From Septoria linicola (Eukaryota > Ascomycota > Dothideomycetes > Mycosphaerellales > Mycosphaerellaceae): DNA of 64,000 bases. The notes below the pieces were generated by a model, which saw only the letters and a list, made by a program, of their open reading frames with translations, was not told where the DNA came from and did not search any database. This document shows, piece by piece, positions 22,902-32,549 of the stretch. Where the stretch lies: assembly GCA_024114885.1 (NCBI GenBank), contig CP099426.1, positions 1,550,001 to 1,614,000 of the forward strand. Reading direction: 5' to 3'. Numbering within the stretch: the first letter of the stretch is position 1; the number at the start of each line of letters is the position of its first letter. Position numbers and translations under genes: made by a program.

Positions 22902-23911
22902 ATGGCCAAGATGTCTCCGAGATCGTCGAAAGCACCACGCCAACCTGCAGCATCTCGCTATAATATGCGATCTCGGCGTACGGAAGAAGCAGATAGTGGT
23001 AAATCAAGCTCCCGATCAAGCAAGGCTGGCGAGCAGAAGAAGTCCGAGACAGGCGGCGGAGTCAATCCCTGGACGACGCCTGATAGCACGGAGGGACTGG
23101 CATTCGGCGGTGTCACTATGGACAAGCCAGAGGTTGTCGTACCAGAGTCAAAGAAGGTCTGGTTTGAGCCAAGCTCGTATTGTCGCATCAAGAACGAGCT
23201 TGCCACCCAACTTCTACAGCGAGGTCTAGACTCGGCATCAAGGGCGTTGTGGAATGCTTTCAACAAGCAGTACCCTGCACAATGCTACAATAGATGGGAT
23301 GACCCAACTCACATCAATTGGGGCCGTGATGAGCTCTACGATTTGCTCGATGGGAGTGAGCCTGCGATCAAACTTCTTTTCGTCAATCCTAGCGCAGGCT
23401 ACAAGTGCTTGATGAACGTCGTCGACTTGCGTAACGCTCAAGCCCATCCAAGCTCTACCTCCGGGACCGGATGGGATCGGACTACTAAAACATGGACGAC
23501 TGGCTCTATCACGCTCAGGACCTGGCCGAACTTCTCAAGGATGACGACGAAGCCGCCGTCGTCAGCCAGGTGCGCCATGAGTTACTGGCTGCCGCACGAG
23601 TCACTTGGGAGGAGCTCAAAGGCATGCACAAGGCTGTAAAGGAAGGTCAGAGCGGTCCTTTCAAGTCATCGAAGCAACTTTTGCGAACTTTCCAGGACTA
23701 CGGGAACCAGCCTATCTCACAGGAAGAGAAGGAAGAGCTCAAAAAACGCGGGAAATTGGCAGAAAGATTGGCAGAGCTTGCTCGCGTGGATGCAGTTTTA
23801 CCGCCATACGACGATCAAACGCTGACAAGGGAGAAGGTCGTCGAGTTGGTCGACTACCTTGAGGGAAAGGCAAAGAAGGTAGAGCATGACGCGACGCATC
23901 TCTCCTTTTAA
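22902..23911 (+). pseudogene. Broken helical protein with an R-x4-H (HEPN-like) motif
   Basis: I do not recognise this gene with certainty. From the Met at 22902 a basic, Ser-rich N-terminus leads to a helical part with WFEPSSYCRIKNELATQLL. It reaches LMNVVDLRNAQAHP, where Arg (23430) and His (23445) form an R-x4-H motif in a helix, as in HEPN-superfamily domains. The sensible reading then moves to another frame at about 23448-23450. After a TAA at 23486 it continues as a charged helical region that is open from 23492 to 23911. The two halves fit one protein of about 330 residues, with one indel-type shift and one stop between them. An intron would have to remove the motif, and the only good donor (GTAACG at 23431) gives the wrong phase. 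A disrupted gene is therefore the simplest reading. Confidence 0.45.
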
Positions 23912-23968
23912 GACCATGCTGCCGCATGTCGCTCCAGTAGAATTTGAAAGTCCTTGGATCGCCGGAGA

Positions 23969-24260
23969 GAGATGTGCTCCATGCTTCTACCTCGTGGTAA
24001 ACACCATGGCATCAAGAGCAACTTCAGTGTAGCTGCACTTCGAGTCAGTACGTTGAGAGACTTATGGCGTGCAAGTAAAAAGAGGTGGAAGAGGATCACT
24101 GCATAGATGGCTAGCAGCAGATGGGAAGCTCGGACGAGGATTGGATTGCTGTGAGCTCTTTTTACTCTCTTTTCTATTATGCTATACATTGATTTGACTT
24201 ACACATCTTCCACTGATTTCTTGATGACCAAGCTCGTTTGGCTCTGTATCAGCTGCTGTG
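23969..24260 (+). repeat. Diverged segmental duplication, copy A
   Basis: Collinear short matches link this segment to copy B at 24602-24833. They are GAGATGTGCTCCA (23969), AAAGAGGTGG (about 24078), GTGAGCT plus T-rich stretch (24151), GACCAAGCTCGT (24226) and CAGCTGCTGTG (24250). The offset is about 630 bases at the start and 573 for the last three blocks, so indels accumulated between the first and later blocks. Short frames in both copies around GACCAAGCTCGT read TKLV...SCC.E..YRE, which suggests a decayed coding segment. Confidence 0.5.
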
Positions 24261-24601
24261 TGGAAATGGACTATTACAGAGAACATCTGGAACTCTTCTC
24301 AAGCGATAATCGTGCACTTTGATGCCACGACCCGGAAGTCTATGCCGGGAGACTGGGTAACATTAGCCTTCGGAGCTTCCGCTTGTCGGCAGCCACTGTG
24401 CTGCCAGGAAGGGCTTCGCTGGAGTCAAACCTTTCGCAATATCTTGAAAGCATGTGAACTGCAAGCTTCTGCAAATCGGCTTTCGCCACGCCTCCACATG
24501 GATCTTCGATATATCTGGGAAAACTCCAATCCATCAGAGAAACATGTCCGGTATGCTTCTGCTTTTGTGCGCCCACTATGCCCTCCGGAGGGACTTCGAT
24601 C

Positions 24602-24833
24602 GAGATGTGCTCCAATGCGATACGCAGAGAGACCTGTGACCTACAAGCTGAAAGAGGTGGAACATAATTACGCCAACTTGCTCAGCACCAGATAGTAAGG
24701 TGATGGGAGATCATTGGACCTGTTGTGAGCTGTTTTCATTCTGTTTTCCGTCTAATACATGACTTCAGTACAAACACTGTCTCTGCTACTCACTTGTCGA
24801 CCAAGCTCGTCTGTCTCCAGACCAGCTGCTGTG
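24602..24833 (+). repeat. Diverged segmental duplication, copy B
   Basis: Second copy of the segment at 23969-24260, with matching blocks at 24602, 24651, 24724, 24799 and 24823. Identity is patchy, so the duplication is old or has been mutated heavily. It lies just upstream of the coiled-coil gene at 25075. Confidence 0.5.
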
Positions 24834-25074
24834 CGGAAACTGATCCCTACAGAGAGCGTCTGAACCTCTCCATTTCAAAAGGACACAAAGTCCTTGTTCT
24901 TCCTTTGTCCCCAAATTTTGATCAAAGAAAATAGCCTTCCTTTGTACCAGATAGTCCTCAAATATGGCAGCTACTGCTGTGTACTTTCTTCTCATCCATC
25001 TCGACACCTCTCCAGACCAAAAGACACAAATTCTTGCGCGAAGTCTACTCAAACAGCAGGACTGTTAGGCTATC

Positions 25075-25791
25075 ATGGATGTCAGCACGAAGATCGCTCA
25101 GCTGCGCGAAGAGATCGCATCACTACGATGGATGAACGAGAGTCTTGAGAAGGAGAACGTGAGACTCCAATCCGAGCTCGATCATATGACACAGCAAGAT
25201 AACTATACTGAAATAGGGACAGCAGAGCACCACGGACAGTCTTCACAATTTAACACTACACTGGACTACTGGCGGGACAGAGAGCAAGCGGAGCTGGATC
25301 CAGAGGGCATATGGCGAGACGACTCGTTCAACGACAGTGGCTGGGACGAAGAGATCAACGACCAAATTGCCAACGAGCACGAAGAGGACACCGAGGACTA
25401 TGCCGAAGTCGAGCCAGAAATTGTCCCAGCTACAATCAATCATTGGGACTTCGACCACGATAAAGCGAACTGTGAGGAATGGGACCCAGACCTCCTCAAG
25501 CCGAAGCCAGATAACTTGATATGCATAGCATGCCTTGACTGGGAAGCCGAACAGAAAGCCATCAAGGAAGAGCTGTCGACCGATGCCCAAGAAGTCTCCA
25601 TCGATCGCGACTTCTACGACACTCCCGCAGCTGTAGTCTGGCTACCATGGGAGGACCAGTACAGCGCCATACACAAAGCACATCAAATCGCCAAGCAAGC
25701 CTTCTGGTACGCATATCGTCATCACTGGCCTGTACGTCGTGAACAGGGAGAAGTGTGGCCTTCATGCGTGCATGCCGGACCTTGTGGATGA
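25075..25791 (+). CDS. Acidic protein with N-terminal coiled coil (hypothetical)
   Basis: A single-exon frame of 238 aa. Residues 4-40 have a strong heptad pattern (IAQLREEIASLRWMNESLEK and onward), predicting a coiled coil. The middle is very acidic (DEEINDQIANEHEEDTED). The C-terminal part contains CIACLDWEAEQ and ends with Trp/His/Cys-rich sequence (YAYRHHWPVRREQGEVWPSC). No signal peptide or membrane segment is present, and I do not recognise the family. The long uninterrupted frame with sensible composition supports a real gene; it could be a lineage-specific orphan. Confidence 0.55.
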   Translation: MDVSTKIAQLREEIASLRWMNESLEKENVRLQSELDHMTQQDNYTEIGTAEHHGQSSQFNTTLDYWRDREQAELDPEGIWRDDSFNDSGWDEEINDQIANEHEEDTEDYAEVEPEIVPATINHWDFDHDKANCEEWDPDLLKPKPDNLICIACLDWEAEQKAIKEELSTDAQEVSIDRDFYDTPAAVVWLPWEDQYSAIHKAHQIAKQAFWYAYRHHWPVRREQGEVWPSCVHAGPCG

Positions 25792-26465
25792 AGTCAGCGC
25801 TGTCAGTTGACTTATTTCATCGAGGAATTGCTCGGCCGCTGGATGCTCTGGTCAGTCTGATGAAACGCTGCGACCACAAGCCGACCATCATGATCGAAAC
25901 GTGGTGGTCGTGGCTGGCCCACTACTGAACGAGAGCCGTATTCTGGCCAAGCACTCGCCCGCTCGGCACGCACTGTTCCGATCCTTCCGTCCACCAGGCC
26001 TGCACATCCTTCTGACGCGCAACCTCACCTTCGCAAACCACCACAACATGCATCTTCATCCTCTTAGCCATCACCTGCACTTCTTCCTCCATCGTGAACA
26101 ACTGCTACGTGGCAGATAAGTCTGTCGCTACTCAATCGCCCGAGCTGTGCAGAAAATTCCGGATCGACAACGCGGTCTTTACAAGCGAGAAGTCTATCTG
26201 CTTGAAACAAGGTAATCTAGGTGATGAGTTCTGACAACCATGACCTGGATTGGTGGCTTTTTCACTATACAGCCCTATTTATCCTCAAGTCCTCGCTTCC
26301 GTACCAATACCAATATCGCTTCCGCTCTTGGCGGTCTAATTTATTCTCCGAAGATAGGTATATGTCTCAGACTTCGTATATGGATCTGGTTCTTCCGCTC
26401 ATTCTGCTCATTCCTTCTCGACAAGCATCTTCATAGTCTTCTTCATAGCCTTCTTCAGAGCAGAT
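25792..26465. other. Intergenic, promoter region of the GH43 gene
   Basis: Pyrimidine-rich towards the GH43 start. I see no supported gene. Confidence 0.5.
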
Positions 26466-27499
26466 ATGATGTGGTCTAAGCTATCCATTCTTGCGCTCAG
26501 CGCGCTGTCTTCGCTAGCAGCAGGCTACGCCAACCCAGGAGCTTGCAGTGGCACATGCACGAACACCCACGATCCATCCATCATCCGCCGGAGCAATGGC
26601 ACCTACTTCAGGTTTTCTACTGGAGGCCTTGTCCAGATCCACACTGCTCCAGATATCTCGGGACCTTGGACTTTCGCATGCACCATGCTGAAATCAGCAG
26701 CTAAAGTGCAAGTCTCGGGTAACCCTGGCACGGATCTCTGGGCACCAGACGTCAGTCTCGTCGGCAGCACATACTACGTCTATTACAGTGTCTCGAGCTT
26801 CGGCACTCAAGTGAGTGGTATCGGCCTCGCCACCAGCTCAAATATGAGCTGTGGCAGCTGGTCAGACAAAGGAAGCGTCGGTGTTGCTTCCACCACCGGC
26901 AAGGCCTACAATGCGATCGATGCCAACCTCCTCAACGACGGTGGCACCTACCGCTTGACTTTTGGCTCCTTCTGGAACAACTTGTACCAAGTCTCGATGA
27001 AGAACCCGCCCACAGGTGTGGCTTCTGGAGCTAGCTCTGTCCAGTTGGCATATGAGCCTGCAGGCACTCATCCCGAAGAAGGAGCCACTTTGATCAAGCG
27101 CGGTAGCTACTACTATCTGTTCTTTTCATACGGTATCTGCTGCGGATACGACGCATCAAGGCCTGCTGCTGGAACCGAGTACAAGGTCAAAGTGTGCCGG
27201 TCTACGAGCGCTACTGGAGGATTTGTAAGTTATTTACACCGCTCAGGATTGCCGAGGGTATTGCTAACACTGCGTAGGTGGACAAATCTGGCAAGAGTTG
27301 TACTTCTGGTGGCGGCACAATCGTGCTAGAGTCGCACGGAAATGTCTACGGTCCAGGCGGGCAGTCCGTTTACAACGACCCAGAGAATGGATGGATCATT
27401 GTATACCACTACGTAGACACCACTGTGGGCTATGCCGATGGTCAGAAGCGCTTTGGTTGGAACAAGATCTCCTGGAGCGGCGGCTGGCCGACCGTGTAA
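26466..27499 (+). CDS. abnA: Secreted endo-1,5-alpha-L-arabinanase, GH43
   Basis: Extracellular enzyme that cleaves the 1,5-alpha-arabinan side chains of pectin. Exons 26466-27224 and 27278-27499 with a 53-nt intron (GTAAGT...TTGCTAACAC...TAG) give 326 aa. A signal peptide (MMWSKLSILALSALSSLAAG) precedes GACSGTCTNTHDPSIIRRSNGTYFRFSTG, in which the Asp of HDPS is the catalytic base. LWAPDVSLVGSTYYVYYSVS and HPEEGATLIKRGSYYYLFFS (catalytic Glu region) with SYGICCGYD follow, the standard blocks of the five-bladed propeller. The start could equally be the second Met. It is convergent with the hydrophobin gene, with 104 bases between the stops. Confidence 0.92.
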
Positions 27500-27603
27500 A
27501 GCTCGCAAAGAGTTACATCTATTCACAGAACCTGCAAATACACAGAAGTGACTTCACCTGAACAATCCTCGTACCTCATTCGCAAAGACTTTGACAAAGA
27601 ACA

Positions 27604-28238
27604 TCAAGCCCCATTCCTCAAGCCCTTCACCAACCCATCAACAAGACTCCCCACCGGCCTCGTAGCTCCGCCCACAGCTCCACCGACCGGACCTGTCACG
27701 CCCTTCACGCCATCGCCCACACCGCTACCAGCAACACCCTCCAACAAGTCGCCGACAGGTCCTAACCCAAGATCGCCTCGAGCACGGTTGATATCAGACT
27801 CCGAGCAATTTCCAAAGCGATCCGTCAGAGTCTCAAGACAGCGCCCGTCGCCCTCCTTACCGCGACAGTTGCCCGGAGGCTTCGAGCAGAAGAGTCCGAT
27901 GACGGGATCGAGGTCGCTGACTTGGCAGCATAGTGGTGTGCCGTAGCAGCCTGTGTCTGGGTCGGAGGGGGCATCCGCTGTATAAATCTGTTAGTAATGC
28001 TCAAACACTCCAAGGGAGGTGTGTACGTACAAATGATGCAGTTGACCACTGCTGGTGTCAAATCGTAGCACAGCAGATCTGCGGCGAGCGCGACAGGGAG
28101 AGCTGCGCCGGTGAAGGTCGCTTCGCAGCAGTGCAGCTGACCTCCATCAGTGCATTGGAGTGGTTCCTGATTTTGTGATTGCGGCAGAGCTAGCGAGAGA
28201 CCTGACAAGGCGAGAATGTATGCTAGAGAGGACGGCAT
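27604..28238 (-). CDS. Hydrophobin, class I-like spacing with extra cysteines
   Basis: Small secreted amphipathic protein that coats hyphae and conidia. Exons 28238-28031 and 27977-27604 with a 53-nt intron (GTACGT...TTACTAAC...CAG) give 193 aa. A signal peptide (MPSSLAYILALSGLSLALP) leads to the pattern C-x7-CC-x18-C, a longer gap, then C-x5-CC-x12-C, within class I hydrophobin limits. Four further cysteines are visible: VNC inside the long gap, and GNC, RC and GNC after the core. A Gly/Val-rich tail of about 60 residues follows (LEGVAGSGVGDGVKGVTGPV region). Total cysteines in the spliced product are 12. The extra cysteines and the Gly-rich tail are unusual, so hydrophobin-like is the safer name. 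Confidence 0.8.
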
Positions 28239-28721
28239 CGTTACTGTGGGTGAGGACAGTGGAGTATTGAGGCTGTTTGTTCTGCTCGACTGTGGACCAT
28301 CACCGGCTCATATACCACGCACGTGGCCAATCTACTCTGCATGATGTTCCGTAGCTGGCACCGAAATTACTTGCTTGTGCTGCAGCCGTTGAATAATGAC
28401 CTATGTGTTTAAGTTTTGATACACGGCGATTCGTTACTCAGCGGCTCGAGTCATGGCATAGATGTTGATGATCTGCAAGGCTGTTTCGGCTGCACATCCG
28501 GAGTTGGAACGTTGTGATCGCGGCTCATCGTCGTGCAGTTCACAAGATCGATGCATGTACATGCAAGTGATCACAGTAGTCTCGACGAACCATGTCGTAT
28601 GTAAGCAGATCAGAATCGATATCATTGTCGCTATGCCAAGGAAGTGCATTGTACAGATCCCGATCTGCTCAAATCATGGTGAAAATCGTGACATCGTTTT
28701 ATTCAGATTCGACCGCTCATA
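28239..28721. other. Intergenic, hydrophobin promoter and receptor 3' UTR
   Basis: I see no supported gene or RNA in this stretch. Confidence 0.5.
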
Positions 28722-30971
28722 TCAAATCCATTTGGGATAATAAGTGGAGGCATCTGGGGTCTCAGGCAACGCCCGATCGCTATAGCTGCGCGCCTCCAGC
28801 TGCATGCGCTCATCTAGATCAGCATATGGACCACGCCGAGCTTCTGATCGAGCAGCAGAAAGTTGTGCTTGATGCAGAACCTGCGATTGAGAATGCCGCG
28901 CCCACGTCAATATTTGGTCAGGCGTAACGACGATGTCTTCGCTGACATCAGAACGCGGTGATGGCGTCGGAGGTGGTAACATGGTACAGTAGCCACTGTT
29001 TGACAGCCGACCAACATGCCGCCGCGCGGCAGTAGGTACGTTTACAGCAATTCGGCTGCCTGGTGCTCCACGGTCTGCGGATGGTACCGTATCGGCTCTA
29101 GTCCTAGTCCTTCCTTCAAAAGGCGGCCTTAGCATACTGCTACGATCAGCACCAACGGCTTTGTCTACGTAACGAGCCGTCGAAGTGTAGCTCGGCGAGA
29201 CCGAGTACGATGAAGCGTCAGAGTCAATTCTTGATATGCGAGCTTTCATGCCTCCAGATTGATCGGGCGTGCTCTGCTTTTGCAGATGATCAGGAGTAGA
29301 GTATCCTCTTTGCCTGCTCCTCGTCTCTGAACGCATCGGATGCTCACGTTGGTATAAGTCCCACTGAGTTTCGTTGAGGGCACGCTCACGAGTACAAGCT
29401 GTCGCGAATGGAGTCGGCGTCGGCGAGGGAACGACTGTGGTCGCGCCGCTTAGCTTTGGCGTGTGCGTACCCTGTAGCGTGTAGGATGACCTGAGATTTA
29501 CAGCCGTGCTTGATAGTTGCGTATCGTTTTGTTTGTATACATCCTTAAGCTCGACCCATGAACTTTGCAGGCCAAGGCTTCCAGTCAACGTGACATTAGC
29601 TGTGAGCTTGGGATTGTCCTGGCTTTTGGAAGATGTTGTCGTAGTCGAACCTTTGGTCTTTCTCCACAGCTCACTGACAGTGCTGGGTACACTGACTGCG
29701 TCCGAAGCATGCTTGAAGGCGCGTTTGCTCACCCCTGCAATCATTGGCATACAACAGCAGATGACGCTCAAGTACATCTCCGTGATCCGCCAGAGTCCAA
29801 TGTCAAAGTAGTCCCAGGTCGGATTCTCGGTACTGGAGACTCTGGTGATCAGATAGTAGTATTGAGTAATGCTTGTCGCGGTGGCAGCAAAGCCGACAAG
29901 GAATGTGCACAAGAGTCCAATCTTCTTTGGCCAGTCCATGCTGAGCTGTATGATCCTTGGCACAGGCAGCAGCAGCACAACGAAGTCCATGGCTATGTTC
30001 ACCGCAGAATTTGAAAACAGTTGCGCTTCTCGATTGACACACGTGCCCTTCGCGCCGGAGAGAGCTTTCCACGAGTAGGATACCGGCGTGCATAGCAGGA
30101 TGGTCGACAGGGTGAAACCAAGCATGGCAACAACCAAAAGAGCCAGAATGCATTGACAAGTCCATCGAAAGATCTTAGAAGAGTCCTTCCAAATTCGTAG
30201 GTAAAGCAGCACAAAAGCAATTTTGGCGCCAAAGACGACTGGTGAGTAGAATGTGTTGCCGATGTAGAATAGCTGAGAACAACAGTTAGCTGAGTCAACA
30301 TCAGACCATTTCTGGTCTATCTGCATCGCCCATGCCATCTTCGACTGCCGTGATGATTCCCTGTTTGATGAGCATCTCTTGGAGAGAATGTAACCACTCA
30401 CCTTGAGCACATTCTCGATCTGGCCGAATTCCAGCTCCCAGATATCCCGTCCCAGGCCTGCAATTTGCTCCATGTAGCCCACAACTGTGAGGCCGAGCAT
30501 AGGGAGACATGTCGCAAAGAGCATGGCATCATCCCACCCACAGCCAGCTCCTCCGAAATGTCTCCCTCTGGCGAGGACTCTCAGCGCCGCGCAAGTTGCC
30601 GCCAGAGAGAAGAGTGCCGTTTGAACGATCGTGAGAAGCATGACACGATTGCGCTTAGGAAAGCCGCATGTCTCTGCTTGGACCTTCTGACCTTGGAGTG
30701 CTTCCTCGATAGAGCATCCGCTGGCGGTCACACATTGGCGGAGCGCGTCAGCTACCGCTTCGTCGGCGCAGATACATTTTAATAGATCCGGGCAGTCAAA
30801 ACGTGGCAGCACCTCCGAGAAACAGTTCAAGGTGCATTGTCCAGGTGCCTGCCTTTTGTCGAGGATATTGATGAGGTCGGTGGTGTTATGCTGCTGTCTA
30901 GCGATCGTAGCCGAGGCAAGCCAGCCCGACAGTAGTTGGAGAAGGAGTGCAGTTACAATGTTGCACCTCAT
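28722..30971 (-). CDS. CFEM-domain seven-transmembrane receptor, Pth11-like
   Basis: Predicted plasma-membrane G-protein-coupled-receptor-like protein; Pth11-type receptors sense host surface cues in plant pathogens. Exons 30971-30402 and 30272-28722 with a 129-nt intron (GTGAGT...CTAAC...CAG) give 706 aa. After a signal peptide (MRCNIVTALLLQLLSGWLASA) a CFEM domain carries eight cysteines: QC, NC, DC, KC, IC, QC, GC, TC. Seven hydrophobic segments of the fungal rhodopsin-like fold follow, including GWDDAMLFATCLPMLGLTVV and NIAMDFVVLLLPVPRIIQLS. A Ser/Thr-rich cytosolic tail of about 300 residues ends the protein. An in-frame Met eight codons upstream (30995) is an alternative start but weakens the signal. 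The intron is a multiple of three with no stop, so retention would add 43 residues. Confidence 0.88.
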   Translation of the reverse strand: MRCNIVTALLLQLLSGWLASATIARQQHNTTDLINILDKRQAPGQCTLNCFSEVLPRFDCPDLLKCICADEAVADALRQCVTASGCSIEEALQGQKVQAETCGFPKRNRVMLLTIVQTALFSLAATCAALRVLARGRHFGGAGCGWDDAMLFATCLPMLGLTVVGYMEQIAGLGRDIWELEFGQIENVLKVSGYILSKRCSSNRESSRQSKMAWAMQIDQKWSDVDSANCCSQLFYIGNTFYSPVVFGAKIAFVLLYLRIWKDSSKIFRWTCQCILALLVVAMLGFTLSTILLCTPVSYSWKALSGAKGTCVNREAQLFSNSAVNIAMDFVVLLLPVPRIIQLSMDWPKKIGLLCTFLVGFAATATSITQYYYLITRVSSTENPTWDYFDIGLWRITEMYLSVICCCMPMIAGVSKRAFKHASDAVSVPSTVSELWRKTKGSTTTTSSKSQDNPKLTANVTLTGSLGLQSSWVELKDVYKQNDTQLSSTAVNLRSSYTLQGTHTPKLSGATTVVPSPTPTPFATACTRERALNETQWDLYQREHPMRSETRSRQRGYSTPDHLQKQSTPDQSGGMKARISRIDSDASSYSVSPSYTSTARYVDKAVGADRSSMLRPPFEGRTRTRADTVPSADRGAPGSRIAVNVPTAARRHVGRLSNSGYCTMLPPPTPSPRSDVSEDIVVTPDQILTWARHSQSQVLHQAQLSAARSEARRGPYADLDERMQLEARSYSDRALPETPDASTYYPKWI

Positions 30972-31911
30972 GGTACTGCTTGAACGAGTGTACAAGGTTG
31001 TTGAACGATTGGAATTGGACAGGGCAGCACTCCCAGATCGTGATCATTCAAAGTCCATGCTGGGTGCTCAATACTTCAGAGGTGTATTGACACCATAGCC
31101 TGCCGTCTCATAATGGCATAAGGGGCTCTTCCAGCCATGTAGCGAAAGGTCTGCGCTGCACGTTCGAGGCGGCTCAATTGAGTCAGCTTGCCACCACACA
31201 TGTCGGTGCTCCACTGGATGTGGCAATGTGTTGCAAGAAGATGACACACCGTCCATGGCGGTGTAAGCCGGTCTGATACGCTGAGTGGCTGGCGTTGTCA
31301 GAATGTTGCTCAGAGCCCATGACTCTCCAGCCTGGTTGCATGCACATCAATGACAGTGAATCAGGTCTCTGCAGCAAATGCGCGTCAGAAGCACGTTGCG
31401 CCATAATTAGTGACATGCTGCTTGCAGATGAGTTTCAGGATCTTCTGCTATCGCGGGAGCAGATCTGCAAAGCAGCTCAGATGTTCTTGCTAGCCCGTTC
31501 TGTGTCGCGCAGTGAGTTCATGATGTTCTCGACGTAGGTACAACTGGCTTGGCTGGTGCAATCATGGTTCCCAGACCGGTGAAATGCAATACTCGATCTG
31601 CTTGTAGCCCAACAGCGCTGGATGATGCAATATCTTTTCCCACATGAGTTATGTCAAGAAACAATGATGGCACGAGAGCAGAGTCAGATGGACGAAGTGA
31701 CGCCAAGCCCGGATGACTAAGACGGAAGTCGCTCTTGCCAGCTATAGCTCTACCGTACACCATATCAATCACAAGCTTCCATTCACATACAACAGACAGT
31801 CACTGGCACACAAATCAACCGCCGATAAAGTACCCACACAAGCCTCGCGACCAGCTTTGTACCAAGCCTTCCACTTCTTCAACACAACACACATCCACGC
31901 CAACCGCAACA
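30972..31911. other. Intergenic, no supported gene
   Basis: Divergent promoter region between the receptor and ost4. Only short frames occur; the last 180 bases are AC-rich 5' leader of ost4. Confidence 0.5.
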
Positions 31912-32154
31912 ATGATATCCGACTCCCAACTCTACTCCCTCGCACTCTTCCTCGGCGCTGCAGCCATGCTCATGATTGTCGTCTACCACTTCCTCGAAGT
32001 CAACAGCGACGAGCACCAAAACATCACATCACCCATGACTGGCGCAGCAAAGACGGGGACGATCAAGGACAGCGCAGCGGGTCTGGCTGGGAAATTGAAC
32101 GCGGATGCGAGAGCGGGAGGTGTGGTGGGGAATGGGAGGAGTGTGGCGCAATGA
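31912..32154 (+). CDS. ost4: Oligosaccharyltransferase subunit Ost4 with C-terminal extension
   Basis: A single-exon gene of 80 aa. The first about 32 residues (MISDSQLYSLALFLGAAAML, then MIVVYHFLEVNSDE) match the tiny one-helix Ost4 subunit of the ER oligosaccharyltransferase, which stabilises the Stt3-Ost3/6 subcomplex for N-glycosylation. The upstream open frame (from 31735) is leader sequence; the ATG at 31912 is chosen because it begins the conserved mini-protein. The remaining about 45 residues are Ala/Gly-rich and not part of the yeast protein of about 36 residues. Confidence 0.85.
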   Translation: MISDSQLYSLALFLGAAAMLMIVVYHFLEVNSDEHQNITSPMTGAAKTGTIKDSAAGLAGKLNADARAGGVVGNGRSVAQ

Positions 32155-32549
32155 GGATGGAAAGATGAGTGAAGAAAGTTAGAAGGAAGTGTTAGTGAGG
32201 GATCGGATTGGGTGTGCGACATAGGGTGTATTGCGATAACGCGACAGCTAAAAGGCATGAGGACGCAATATGGCTGAGCACAACGGTGCTTGCGCATATG
32301 CTAAAAGCTACAAGAGCTGGAGCTATCAGAGGCAGATTCAGACGAATGAAAGTGAAGGATAAGGGACTGAGAAGGGTCACAAAGCTCCTCGAACTCGAGG
32401 CATGAAGCCCGAGTCTCGAGTTAGCGGGATATTATGTCTAGTCTCTCTGTACCACACTCGTTGTCGCATACTCTGACATCACTCATGTCGATGCACTTCT
32501 ACCATGCCATTACACTCTCACTTCATCTTCCATGATGAGCCTCTCCAGC
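32155..32549. other. Intergenic, convergent 3' ends
   Basis: Sequence between the convergent ost4 and AT-hook/C2H2 gene. I see no supported gene. Confidence 0.5.

Larger units (their letters stand above)
23912..25074. other. Intergenic region holding the duplication
   Basis: Apart from the two duplicated segments I find no supported gene. Several frames of 60-145 codons exist on both strands without a domain. Confidence 0.4.

Noticed and set aside
27548..27946. 132-codon Pro/Thr-rich plus-strand frame
   Set aside because: Antisense shadow of hydrophobin exon 2, whose reading is fixed by its cysteines.
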